From Sipunculus nudus (taxonomy: Eukaryota > Annelida > Sipuncula > Golfingiida > Sipunculidae), in contig CM049322.1 in assembly GCA_026874595.1 (NCBI GenBank), forward strand, positions 26,316,840 through 26,380,839: a stretch of 64,000 nucleotides of DNA, given 5' to 3'. Positions 1 to 10,261 of this stretch are shown here, in pieces. The notes below the pieces were generated by a model. It saw only the letters and a program-made list of their open reading frames with translations. It did no database searches and was not told where the DNA came from. Position 1 is the stretch's first letter. Each line of letters begins with the position of its first letter. The position numbers were made by a program, and so were the translations under genes.

Positions 1-81
1 ACAGATATTTCCTGCATGACCGTACGGCATTACTTGTTTAGACGTAGACGAGATAGAGATCAACATTGCTCGCTCAGTCAT
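1..81 (-). CDS. Candidate partial exon running off the left edge, unrecognised
   Basis: On the minus strand a frame opens with ATG at 81-79 and stays open for 27 codons to the window edge. Its last residues read SKQVMPYGHAGNIC. Several CpGs are kept in an otherwise AT-rich region, as is common in coding DNA. A TAA lies two codons upstream, so the ATG would be a start unless an acceptor lies just inside. The plus strand also has an open frame here (ending SLSH, stop at about 82-84), so the strand is uncertain. I do not recognise the family. It may be chance. Confidence 0.18.
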   Translation of the reverse strand, partial: MTERAMLISISSTSKQVMPYGHAGNIC

Positions 82-153
82 TAATTACAGAAAAATACTA
101 GAATATCAGCAAAAGCTGACAAAAGCCCTCCGCCAAAAGAGCAGTATTTATGG

Positions 154-378
154 GTGGTAACAGTAACAAGTATTCATGTAATATTTGTTCTCACATGGAT
201 GTATATCTGTACATATGTCTTTTGTTCAGGTTGTGAATTGGAACTAGAGAGGTATGAACTTTGTAAGTCTGGCCCCAGTCTTTGTGAGTCATGCAGCACT
301 TTCGAGATCATCAAGGCCAATGACCATTCTATATTCCAAAACAATCCATCCAGTGGTTCCTTAGAAATAAGCTCCTAA
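154..378 (+). CDS. Candidate small ORF or exon with hydrophobic N-terminus and cysteines
   Basis: The frame encodes 74 residues. The first ~25 are hydrophobic (VTSIHVIFVLTWMYICTYVF) and resemble a signal peptide or membrane segment. Four cysteines follow, at about residues 27, 37, 44 and 47. An acceptor-like pyrimidine tract ending in TTTTGTTCAG lies inside the frame at about 216-230, so the real coding part could instead be an exon starting near 231. The tail (about 300-378) resembles the diverged repeat that follows, which argues against a gene. No family is recognised. Low confidence. Confidence 0.15.
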   Translation: MVTVTSIHVIFVLTWMYICTYVFCSGCELELERYELCKSGPSLCESCSTFEIIKANDHSIFQNNPSSGSLEISS

Positions 379-404
379 GTTTTTTTTTATTATAAGCTCT
401 GTGA

Positions 405-665
405 CCTTGGGTCATCCATCTTGGAACTTGACCGAGATTTTGTTGATATGTATCAGCACCAAAGAAATGAAATTTCTGTGTTGAATACTTTTGGAGATAT
501 CCTCCTCACATGGTTAATGTTAACACACGCCGGTTATTTTCTATAATTCGCTCTAAAACGTCGATAAATAAGTCAAGGTCACCCATCTTCGAACTTGACC
601 AAGATTTTGTTTGTATATACATCAACACCGAAGAAATAAAATTCCTAATCAGGGTACCGACATCC
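405..665. repeat. Two diverged tandem units of ~167 bp with GGTCA motifs
   Basis: The phrase GTCAYCCATCTTNGAACTTG recurs at 411 and 578, followed in both places by ACC(G/A)AGATTTTGTT and then a matching 'CACC(A/G)AAGAAAT' block. The units are about 167 bp apart. They are related in style to the GACCTTGA-rich array at 45.8-46.5 kb. No coding sequence is seen. Confidence 0.6.
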
Positions 666-819
666 AATATATGGTTTCATCTTTCAAAAAGTACAGTTTT
701 ACATATATTTATATAAACATTTTATATATTCTACTACCTTATTAGGCATTGACTATTACTAAAGTGTTCATTTATTACCGTCCTTCTTAATTATACCTAT
801 TCACTTGCAAAGGAAATCT

Positions 820-1080
820 CAAACTGCACTCATTTCTACAATTCTGGCACTTGCATACAACACAAAATAAAATTGTCTGCAAATCCAGAACAAGGCTTAC
901 AGGCCTAATGCGAACCTGTGCAATGGGATATACATCAGTTACAATGCTTCCATGATAACATGCTTGACCATTATTGGAAAAGTACTTGATAATTTTTCAA
1001 ATACGTGAATGTTTGACATGTACATGTTCAAAGCATGTACTAAAACATTTTAAACCCAAGTACAGGATTTTAAGCCTGTA
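820..1080 (-). mobile_element. Family B element, 3'-end fragment
   Basis: The family B 3' terminus (read on plus as ACAAGGCTTACAGGCC, then TAATGCGAACCTGTGC) starts at about 891 and continues right with the usual 'CAATG...ATACA..AATGCTTCCATG' block. The stretch just left of it (826-876, ATTCTGGCAC...ACACAACACAAAA) is also a family B 3'-proximal motif, so two fragments are juxtaposed. The rest of the element is missing. Confidence 0.6.
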
Positions 1081-3030
1081 ATAAAACACAAAATCTGTTC
1101 AGAGATACCTTTTTGTGCATGTTTCAATGGTATCGAGGCAAGGAATGAATGGAGTACGGGTATGTTATTTGACATAAACCTCGCATATACTAATATCCGG
1201 TAAAAAAAGGTGAAGTAAACTCCAGATCCTCCTTTAAAAAAAATATTTTTTTCCTCCCTACCTGATGACTTTTTTTTTTACCAATGTTAGCCCCAACACA
1301 GAAATTTTTAAGGATGGCCTAATGTATAAATTCACTCATTACCTTTTCACACTGGAGAAAATTTAGAATAATCCAAAATACAGAGATAACTTATAAAATA
1401 TATTTCTACCTTATATCATGCAGTTTGTTTTTAAATAGCAAGTTATATACATTTGTATGCATCAAGGAAGATCCTAGACCAATCTTACTGATGCCGGAGG
1501 TTACAAACATAATTAACATATTATGCAATCTTGGTGTTTATCTTTTTAATAACTTTGTTAATATTTTCTATAAGTGTGACTTGATTAGTATATAAATAAT
1601 GTCCATAAAGTAAACTTTAATTATATGTAATTATATCTTGTAAAATATATCAGGAAACCTGCATGTTATAGTGTTAAGTTCAAGATCTTGGTCCATTTAT
1701 AAGGGGGGGGGGGGAGAGGTGTAAAAAATTCCAATTGGTGCATTTATATATTTAATATTATTTATATATGTACCTGCAAGTGACTGTTTTGAAAATTAAA
1801 AACAATAAAAACACTATATATCCTTCTCTGTTTTCTTTTGTTATTGTTTAAAATTTGTGAGGGCATGTCAACCAAAGATTGAAAGACAAGTTACTCAGTT
1901 ATGGAGTTTACAATTTTATACAGTAATCAATATCACATTAAATAGGGTAACGACAAGTTGTGATGGACATGTCCACAACCTGATCAAGTGGGGATGCAGA
2001 CCAGTTTGTGATGCAGGGATTTGTTTCTTTCAGCTTGCCTGTACACCAGAATTTCTCTAATTCTGACAGTTCACACCATCAGGCGCCATGTTCGAGAAAC
2101 ATCGACATTGGTTCCCCATTATTGCATTAACAATATGCCAACCATATGTACAATATACAATATTTTCATCGGAAGCAATCTTTTTTTATGGGCTTCAGAC
2201 AAAATTTCGTGGCTTTGACCCCCCTTTTCTGGACCTTGGGATTTTTTTTTTAGGTTTATCATTAGTCCTTCTGCATTGGACCCCCCCCCTTTTTTTTCCT
2301 TAATCCTGGATTCTCACCTGATTTATAATCTATGATGCCAACCTGTATAGTCGAGTTGTATTTTTCGGGAGTGGCATGCAAATTTACACCCTTTAATAAG
2401 TATTTTTTGCCATTTTCCCCACCCACTAAAGAAGCCTTGTCCATTTTAGTTGCACATTTTAATGTGTTTGTGTTTTTTTTTTGGGGGGGGGTGGCTAAAT
2501 TCATCCTTTTGTATCTTCAACCTTCAGATATACAAACTGCATATATATACACAACAATGAACTGATGTCTAATTACTGCACGATTGCAACTTTCCAGTTT
2601 TAAAAATAACATTTATGTACATGATTTTAACATGGAAATGTCTGTTGTCCAGTCAGAGCTACGAGGAGGCAGTTGACATTCCGCCCTCCCCCCCCCCCCC
2701 CCCCCAACATCCCAAATTGAAATTCCCAATTTCATCAAAAGTTTAAATGGTTTGATATACATGCATCAGATTACTTATTAATCTCTAAATATTAAAGCTT
2801 CCCAATTATTTTTTTACAGGTTCTTATGTGCAAAACCGTATGAGCGATTGAAGTGCTTGACATTTGTACCAACCCGAAACATACCCGCACACCGCCCAAG
2901 TTTCTCGAGAGAAACGTCGCACATTTAGATTCAAAAGTTTAAAATACAAAAGTTCTGATTTCTTAAATCCTATTATTTTTCAACTTCGAAAAAATATGAC
3001 CTTACTTTTGATTACATTTAGCGGTAAAGC
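1081..3030. other. AT-rich non-coding sequence with homopolymer runs
   Basis: No gene is seen. Short ORFs here overlap runs of T, A, C or G: an 11-12 G run at about 1703, C/T runs at 2219-2300, a G run near 2483 and a C run of about 18 at 2687-2705. These are low-complexity shadows. Confidence 0.6.
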
Positions 3031-3079
3031 GATGTGTTAATAGGTAACACCGTTCACTCAAAATCAGTTCGATGTAAAC

Positions 3080-3260
3080 AGTACACTGTCACGTGGCTGA
3101 AGCGGGGCCCAAAGACTCGGTTGCACTCGACTTGTAAGGTCCCAATATGGCGGCCGCCGAGCTTCGCCGAGCGCCGCTCATTGGTCGGTCTACTCTGTAT
3201 GTCTATGATCACAACACGCTCGCCATTGCTGACCTTCACCTTGGCCCATTACCACAAAGA
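3080..3260. promoter_or_regulatory. CpG-rich promoter-like block (E-box, YY1-like site, CCAAT box)
   Basis: CpG density rises sharply over this block compared with its surroundings. In order it carries an E-box in GTCACGTGGC (about 3089-3098), a YY1-like site CAATATGGCGGCCGCC (about 3142-3157) and an inverted CCAAT box in CTCATTGGTC (about 3177-3186). Established knowledge: YY1 sites of the form AANATGGCGGC often lie at or just after start sites of housekeeping genes. The ATG in the YY1-like site opens a 61-codon frame starting MAAAELRRAPLIG. No convincing downstream exon was found, so direction and target gene are unknown. Confidence 0.35.
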
Positions 3261-3669
3261 CGTGTATGGATTGGTTCCGTATCGACCACCAGCTGTCGCT
3301 ACCTTACGGTTCTGGGGAGTTTGCTACATTAAGGGTCTGGCCACACAATACGCGGCAATAAACCCATCCTCTGCAACCGGACCAAAAGGGTCTCCATTGA
3401 ATTTTCTATAATTTACAAAAGTTGATCTTAAAGGGGGCGGAAGCCTATAATCTGAACATGCTTAATTCGATTAATCCACCCATGTTCATCGTAAACAGGG
3501 ATGCCATACGCGCTATATGATCACAGTTAGTCCAGTAATTAAGGTAAAATGAGAAAAAAAAAACAAGGCCCATGGGCGCTGCCATGTTGGCTTGCTCGGC
3601 CCAGCACTGCTGACCTAACGGGAACCCTACTGTAGCAGCACAGTGATAGGCTTAATGACTGTAACCTCC

Positions 3670-3778
3670 AGCAGGGAGGTAGACTGGTACCCCGCTCTAT
3701 TATGGCACCGCTGCTCTAGGCCAATCTATGCTTGGCTGAGGGCCATAATAGAGCAGGGTACCAGTCTAGCAGGGAGGT
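3670..3778. mobile_element. Short hairpin (foldback) element flanked by 11-bp direct repeats
   Basis: A 26-nt arm at 3681-3706 is the reverse complement of 3742-3767 with one mismatch. The loop is 35 nt (3707-3741), and within it GCCAA and TTGGC can pair again. The direct repeat AGCAGGGAGGT flanks the hairpin at 3670-3680 and 3768-3778 exactly. The flanks fit a target duplication of a tiny foldback insertion. A local template-switch duplication, or a hairpin RNA precursor, are alternatives. Confidence 0.55.
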
Positions 3779-4111
3779 TGGTCAGTTGAGTGCCATCTGC
3801 TTGCGCAGCAGTGGTTTCTGCGCGGAGGTTAGGGTGAAGGTCATACTGGGAGAGCAGCATGGCCATTTGATAAACAATAGGCGACCTAAGCGAAATTCAA
3901 CCGTATTTGTACGAGCCAGAGATGTGACAGTGTGAACGAGTACTGCGAGAAGAACAAAAAAACATCGTCGGACGAGGATGAAAACACTGGACGGGATTGT
4001 CATTTATTCCTTGGATTCATGGTCTCGAGTCTCCCGACGCAGTCACTTACTACTTAGTACCGACGCAGTGCCGACCAGTAGGACACGCATGTGCTGCAGA
4101 GCCTTGAGAGA

Positions 4112-5351
4112 AGTTGCCTTGGTGCAAGGCTGAGAATTACACACCAGGTGACCCTTGTTATGGGTTCATAACTGAAATGAGATTTCAGTTATGGGAATCC
4201 TCTTATGGAAAAGCGTAACAAGGGTATATTGGGATATTTGCAAAATAAACAGAGAAAATGGAGGCAGTTAAGCAAATTTCTTACCAATAATGGCTAATCA
4301 ACTGTTCTGGAGTAAAAATAAATTATGTAGAAGTGCCCTTATAAGGAAATTGTTAAGATTTCAACTCCTGTTGTTTTTTTTAGCCTGCCATGCTGTCATG
4401 TTTATCTTTTGTCACATGACCCTGTCCTTGACCTTACTGATATGAGAAAAGTTGTCCTCTGATTATTGTCCCAAATAAATTATAGTAAATATTGTTTCCA
4501 TAACTTCCATAGGCAAATTTGTTAAAACCTTAAAAGATATATCCATAAACTTATAGAGGACTTATTGTAACCATATATTATCATTTACTCATAAGTATTA
4601 TTCATGAATAAGATTTTTTTAATAGATTTATTAGCAATAAATTACTCTGGTACACCAGAGGTCAGGTCACAGGTCAGGTCATGGGTGACCAGAGTTCATG
4701 CCTCAGCAACATGGCTGTGTCAGTGATGGTCTTCTGCTCTTCTCTTCATGATAAAATGCTGTAATATCATATATAACATAAACAGGAGACTCCACATGTA
4801 TGGAAACTGATATATAAAGGATATATAGGTAGAGTGAACATAGTTTAAGCTGCATCTTATTCTTAATTACTCTTTTATTCTTTCCTTGTGATAAATCAGA
4901 AGGACCGCTACGATATTTCGTAAGAACATATTCAAGGCTGAGTATGGAGCCCGGGTCACCTGGTGTGTAATTCTCAGCCTTGCACTAAGGCAAGCCCGGA
5001 TCACCTGGTGTGTAATTCTCAGCCTTGCACCAAGGCAACAGGTATAATTTATTTGGGACAATAATCAGAGGACAACTTTTCTCATATCAATAAGGTCAAG
5101 GACAGGGTCATGTGACAAAAGATAAACATGACAGCATGGCAGGCTAAAGAAAACAACAGGAGTTGAAATCTTAACAATTTCCTTATAAGGGCACTTCTAC
5201 ATAATTTATTTTTACTCCAGAACAGTTTATAAGCCATTATTGGTAAGAAATTTGCTTAATTGCCTCCATTTTCTCTGTTTATTTTGCAAATATCCCAATA
5301 TACCCTTGCTACGCTTTTCCATAAGAGGATTCCCATAACTGAAATCTCATT
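4112..5351. repeat. Large inverted repeat, 309-bp arms, with a second inverted module
   Basis: The arm 4176-4484 and the arm 5043-5351 are reverse complements of equal length (309 bp) at high identity, separated by 558 bp. The outer edge of the left arm is itself a small palindrome (ATAACTGAAAT-GAG-ATTTCAGTTAT). A separate module (AGTTGCCTTGGTGCAAGGC..., 4112-4153) lies just outside the left arm. It recurs inverted and tandemly duplicated with a 44-bp period at about 4950-5040, which is inside the right arm. The two inverted pairs are therefore not concentric. The arms contain no ORF of note. A foldback transposon or an inverted duplication are both possible. Confidence 0.75.
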
Positions 5352-5965
5352 TTTTGAAAATTAATAATTTTTAATGTACATATAATTTTGAGTGATTTTA
5401 TCGTTTTTTCTTACTTGCACGGAGGTTAGACCGAGCACAGCTGAATTGCCTTCGGCAATGACCATCGTGCTTCGTGGTCACTCAACCTCAAACACTACTA
5501 TTGTTCATATGAATAACACTTGCTTTCAGTGAGGGATTTGAGCCATTCAGGGCTTACATTTGAACGAGGCTTTAACCCACGTGCGTGGTCAGTAAAAGAG
5601 AAAAACGCATGTTTCTCGCTTTATGAAATGGAGAGTTCAACCAAGGTGGATTAATGACAAAACCTAATACAAGGTCTAAAATTCAGGAACAGTGGTGGGG
5701 TGTGGTGGGATGGGCTGGAGTGGTGTCGGGGGTTTCAGGCCTCAAAATTTGTCTGATACGATGAAAAAAAAAAATGCTGAAAATGGGCTACGGACCCTTT
5801 GCATGGAGTCCCGATGGGTCAGCTTCTGGTACTTACAAGGTATGCATATTTCTGTTTATTTCTTCTGGAACAGTTTCCTTGCAACGTATATTTATTAAAT
5901 CGTTCATGTGTTCCTCACATCAACCTAATCTTTATACGTCCAACGATAGAATCCAGGATTACATG
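5352..5965. other. Low-copy spacer with two adjacent small hairpins
   Basis: No gene is seen. At 5445-5459 ATTGCC-TTC-GGCAAT forms a perfect 6-bp stem. It is followed directly by the imperfect palindrome GACCATCGTGCTTCGTGGTC (5460-5479). Similar CCTTCGG hairpins occur at the end of the family C element near 46570-46590, so this may be a remnant of an element end. Confidence 0.4.
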
Positions 5966-7344
5966 TCAGTTGGACGGGCGCCAGTTGGACAGGTCCCATT
6001 TAGACGGTCCCAGTTGGACGGGTCCCAATTGGACGGGTCCCATTTAGACGCTATGTTATATTTATGTGACTTAATTACATACGTAAGTAGCCGGGGATTG
6101 AAGCTATATGGGGAAGCCTAACTAAAATAATAAAAGTTTATATATGTTTATCAAACACAATATAGCTATGAAATTTTATGCAAACCCTTATATCTGTGTA
6201 CATGAATTATTGTTCAAAGAGCTATAGATTTTAACCTATATATTGTTTTCTTCCCTGACGTTGCTTTTGTGAAAACTGAAATCATTATATCCTAATATTA
6301 TCTGTTTTGTCAGAGTTACAATAACGAATCAACATGCAATCAAATGTCAAATAAATTAGCGATATCTACTATAATAACCGACGTGCGGTCGACATGCTCT
6401 GCCAATTAATGTAAATAAGCAAAATATAAGCTAGGTTTTCGGAGAATTCTCATATTTTATTCCGATATGTCACATATTCTATGTGCTGCCATATTGTCAG
6501 TCCAAAATTATGCACATTTCCAAGAAACGAGTAGAAAGTCAGTTTGAAAACCCCTTACCACATCAGGGATATATGAAAGGGAAACCTGCACCTCTGACAC
6601 GGTCACCACACTTCAAAGGGAAGCGAGGTCGCTTTATAATAAACTTATTGTGTGAATAACGAGACTAATTAAGTTGCGTTTCACAATTAATATTATGGTA
6701 CGGCATTTTATAAGTTCAGTAAAAACAGCCGATTACCCTTTGATAGGTGTTTTATTAATCAATAAGACACAACCCCAAAATAAGGTAAACAGAACAACAG
6801 TTATCGCTCGTGGTCCCTTCTATTATTTATCAAAATGAGCAGAGGAAAGGCTTTGTGCAATTAAATATACACATTTATGTTTATCTGTGTTGTTGTATGT
6901 ATTTTGGATAAAGTTTATATTCACTTATTGCTATACGCCAAATACACGGGTAATATACGTACTTGGTAAATACATGAACAGTGAGAGAGGGAGGGAGAGA
7001 TAATGCCTGAGAGAGATATGATAGAAAGAAAGAAAGATGTTATTTTCATAAAAAATCGAATGGTTTGAAAAATGAAATTATTATCATATAATACACATTT
7101 CATTTTATTTCACAGGGAACTTTAATGTTTGGTGGTTCATGTTAATCAACAGAATATTTATCAAAGACCACCGTGCTGTTATTATAACAGTTACAACATG
7201 GCTAAGACAACCGGTGCGGAACGAAACCTAATCACAGTAACTGGTTAATTAACCAAAAGATGCACTTGTGTGGTTTCCCTTTGAAACGTGGTTATATGGG
7301 ATGTACAGTTTTCTCATTCCTGTTAAGGTCTTTGAAGACAGTGA

Positions 7345-7696
7345 GTTATACATAAATTTATTTAAGGAATTAATAAATCTATGTGAAATCTATCTATCTG
7401 TTTGTATATCTATCTATTTATGTATCGCTCTATCTATCTATCAACTAAAATGAAAAGCATTGTACGATACAGGTCCGTAAAGAATCACTGAATTTAACAC
7501 TAAAATAATAGGCAGTGTAGGATTTATACATAAATTTTTTAAGGAGTTAATAAACCTATGTGAAATCTATCTATCTGTTTGTCTATCGATCTATTTATAT
7601 ATCGCTCTATCTATCTATAAAAAATGAAAGGCATTGTACGATACAAGTCCGTGAAGAATCACTGAATTTAATCCTAAAATAATAGGCAATGTAGGA
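7345..7696. repeat. Two tandem copies of a ~176-bp unit containing CTAT microsatellite
   Basis: Copy one (about 7345-7522) and copy two (7523-7696) both run from TTATACATAAATTT through a CTATCTAT tract to AATAGGCARTGTAGGA. Identity is high outside the microsatellite. This is a simple tandem duplication with no coding content. Confidence 0.8.
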
Positions 7697-7979
7697 TAAC
7701 CTACACCTGTGAGTAAAGAAGCATTGAATTCAATAACCAAAGGCTATTTATGGAAGAAAAATATGTAACATATGAAATTAAAAACTCATATTTTATTGAC
7801 TGACCATGTAACTCTGCTTTGAAATAAGGACAATTCTGATTTTATTGATATCACAAGCAAGCAATAATTATTTATGAACTGCATTTATTTTAAGATAACA
7901 TCTCATATAAATTATCGTTCCAATAAATAAATACAATATTGACTTCAACGATGTTAAATACATGACGTTTTAATGATTG

Positions 7980-8238
7980 CATTTTATGTCGCCAGTTAGC
8001 CGGGTGTTCTATGTAAATAGGCCGTTAATCTTTCATGGGGTTGCAAATTGTTCGATATTATCATATATACAATTAAAATGATATATATATATATATATAT
8101 TAATCGGTAAGTGATAATGAAACATGATGTCGGCGTGGCCAGTCAGTCGGGTGGTCTATGTAAATAGGCCGTTCATCCTTCATGGCGTTGCAAATGGTTC
8201 GATATTTTCATATAATCAATTAAAATGCCATATATATC

Positions 8239-8290
<52 letters not shown>

Positions 8291-8433
8291 GACAACAAGA
8301 CAGCAAAATACCCTAGATATTGCAAGGTAAGTGATAATAAACGAGACAATGTAACCCGTCGCCATACAGCCGGGTGGTCTATGCGAATGAGCTGTTCATC
8401 CTTCAGGACGTTTCAAACTGCTTGATTATTGAT
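7980..8433. repeat. Three tandem units bearing GCCGGGTGGTCTATG
   Basis: The block GTCGCCA..AG(C/T)CGGGTG(G/T)TCTATG..AAT recurs at about 7988, 8131 and 8359, each followed by GTTCATCCTTCA. The first two continue into an AT microsatellite and then GGTAAGTGATAAT. The third runs directly into the right terminal array of the enclosing element. Confidence 0.75.
8243..8286. repeat. (TA)n microsatellite
   Basis: About 22 TA units, part of the second of the three tandem units around it. The short ORF through it (IYIYIY) is an artefact. Confidence 0.9.
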
Positions 8434-8497
8434 AGAGCGTCTGACTGGGACCCGTCCAACTGGGACCCGTCGGACTGGGACCCGTCCAGATGGGATC

Positions 8498-9120
8498 GAA
8501 AAAATCCGACCCGTCTATCTGAAACCAGTCCATTTGGGATGATACCGAATCCAGTCAAATATCATCGAAGACCTGAATGCCCCCGCGTCTCATTCCAGTT
8601 CGAAATGTAAACATCATCACTGACCAGGTCTTCAAGGTAAACATTACGGGGTATGAATTTCTTGCCATGAGGACAGCCCCACAAAATAAATGTAAAACAT
8701 TTTTATACATATCTTATTGAGACAGTTTCCCACTGAAAACCTATATTTTCTGTCAACTTTTAGAATGAAAAATTAACCAACATTCCACATCTCGGTTAAT
8801 ATATCTCCCCAACCCCGGTATACCGGGCTTATAAGCTAGTAAACTAATATAGATAAGCTTCTTCATTCATGCAGCTGCAAATTTGAAAAAAAAAAGATTC
8901 TCACAAGCATTAAAAAGGAATAAAGCAGTGAAGCTCATATATAGCCATATACAAATTAAACTTTAATAATAGTCTTGCAGTTTTCTTGTATTCATACATT
9001 CATCAAAACAGTGGCTAGTAAAATAAGGCATGTGACAAATATGTATACATCTCACAGAAACATGTAAGATCTTTACCTGGACAGCAAATAAATAAACACA
9101 TTTCACATACATATTTTAAT
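8498..9120. other. Intergenic stretch downstream of the minus-strand gene
   Basis: I see no gene or recognisable repeat apart from the decaying end of the 15-bp array (to about 8540). The sequence is AT-rich. It lies 3' of the terminal exon at 9191-9332. Confidence 0.5.
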
Positions 9121-9124
9121 ACAT

Positions 9125-9130
9125 TTTATT
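9125..9130 (-). promoter_or_regulatory. Poly(A) signal AATAAA
   Basis: On the minus strand AATAAA (plus TTTATT) lies about 60 nt downstream of the stop codon of the exon at 9191-9332. The distance and orientation suit a short 3' UTR with cleavage near 9100-9115. Confidence 0.55.
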
Positions 9131-9190
9131 TTCACATTCAAGAAGGCAAATCTGTAATCACTGTGCTGTATATGTCCCAGGCAGATTAGG

Positions 9191-9332
9191 CTAATGACTT
9201 TCAGACAACTGCCAGCCTGGATACACATTAGCAAACATAATCCCTCTGCTATCATGTGGTGCTGCAGCCATCAAAAAGAGTTCTCCAGATCCAGATGACA
9301 AGTACTCTGGTTTCAAAGAAGTGGAGGAAGCC
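9191..9332 (-). CDS. 3' terminal coding exon of an unrecognised gene
   Basis: On the minus strand a splice acceptor with a pyrimidine tract (TAATATTTCTTTCAG, ending at 9333) is followed by an exon of 142 nt. The first base completes a split codon, then 46 codons run to TAG at 9193-9191. The encoded end contains LKPEYLSSGSGELFLMAAAP followed by HDSRGIMFANVYPGWQL. Composition is balanced and protein-like, unlike the repeat ORFs around it. A correctly placed AATAAA follows. The upstream exons must lie to the right, beyond family B insertions, and the intron is longer than I can trace. I do not recognise the protein. The SGSG could be a glycosaminoglycan or linker motif, but this is only a possibility. 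Confidence 0.6.
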
Positions 9333-9426
9333 CTGAAAGAAATATTATAACCATTAACCACAGAATATGTATATATTCAGTGATATTTTTTTCTGATCTA
9401 CAATCAATGTTTTTATATAAATATGT

Positions 9427-9442
9427 ATGTGTGTGTGTGTGT
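9427..9442. repeat. (GT)n microsatellite
   Basis: About eight GT units next to the left edge of the family B sequence, in the last intron of the minus-strand gene. Confidence 0.85.
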
Positions 9443-9449
9443 CAGAAGT

Positions 9450-10261
9450 AATATGAATATTTAATATCGCACAGAAATGATCCTAGGGTAGTGCTTTCTG
9501 AAGTATGTTTAAATGGTCTCAGTTCAGTGACTTTAGGCTGAGTTATGGCAAGCTGAATTTAGTCATATGCCATAACAGCCCATTTTAGCTCAGTGGCTAC
9601 AAAGATCTTCTTCTCAAAAACCACTGGGCCAAATTCTTAAATCTGACATATTAATTATCCTTATATGTTAATAATTCCAGTTTGTTCAAATGGTTTTGAT
9701 TCGGTGATTTTTGGCTGAGTTATGGGAAGCTTTACTTAGCCATTTTGCTGTATTTTCCCATATGAGTTATAAACCTGCAAAACGTTTTTGACTGACGCCA
9801 CTGAGGCCAATTTGTTTAATATTTTACAAGAATAATCCCCTGAATAATTCTTATAATAATTGTCTTTTGTGATTCCAAAGAATGAATTTTGGCTGAATTA
9901 TAAAGATTGAATTGAGTCATTTTACCATATATGTTAGCTGTGTGAAGCAGATACATCTAGCCTGGCACCAGTTTATCAGCATTTATTACATCATGCCTCT
10001 AGACATTTAGATTTCAGGTTATCTATGGTTAATATTGACAAGAATGTTTTTTTAAAAGCTTTTAAAAATTGAGATTTATGATTTTAGATATTTTGCCAGG
10101 CAATGTTTACAATCAAAGGTATACAGCTCTCTGTGGGTATATAAAGACAGCTGTACATGGATTATAAATAATTGGTATCCATACTCAACTTAATTCAAGA
10201 TTTTGTCATCAGTGAGATGTATCTGTATTATAATTTTGCATTCATTATGCATCTGTAGTAA
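9450..10261 (+). mobile_element. Family B internal segment (5' end missing)
   Basis: The sequence aligns with the family B core seen at 20.85-21.66 kb (TTTAATATCGCACAGAAATGATCC, then GTGACTTTAGGCTGAG and ACCACTGGGCCAAATTC). It is cut off at 10261, where a new B 5' terminus begins, so the second copy appears inserted into or joined to the first. Confidence 0.7.

Larger units (their letters stand above)
5966..8497. mobile_element. Non-autonomous element with terminal inverted arrays of a 15-bp repeat
   Basis: The left end (about 5966-6051) is a short array of GTTGGACGGGTCCCA-type 15-mers ending in TAGACGCTAT. The right end (about 8434-8497) is the same array in reverse complement, beginning AGAGCGTCTGACTGGG. 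The internal 2.4 kb has no transposase-like ORF. It contains two separate tandem duplications (7345-7696 and 7980-8433). I could not fix the outer boundaries or a target duplication. The family is not recognised. Confidence 0.5.

Noticed and set aside
3034-3411. 125-codon plus ORF over the promoter-like block
   Set aside because: Overlaps other open frames in a GC-rich patch; no domain, no splice signals. Stop scarcity is explained by base composition.
3882-4055. Plus-strand open frame reading ...CEKNKKTSSDEDENTG...
   Set aside because: No start or convincing acceptor, and the minus strand has a competing ORF. Not enough to call an exon.
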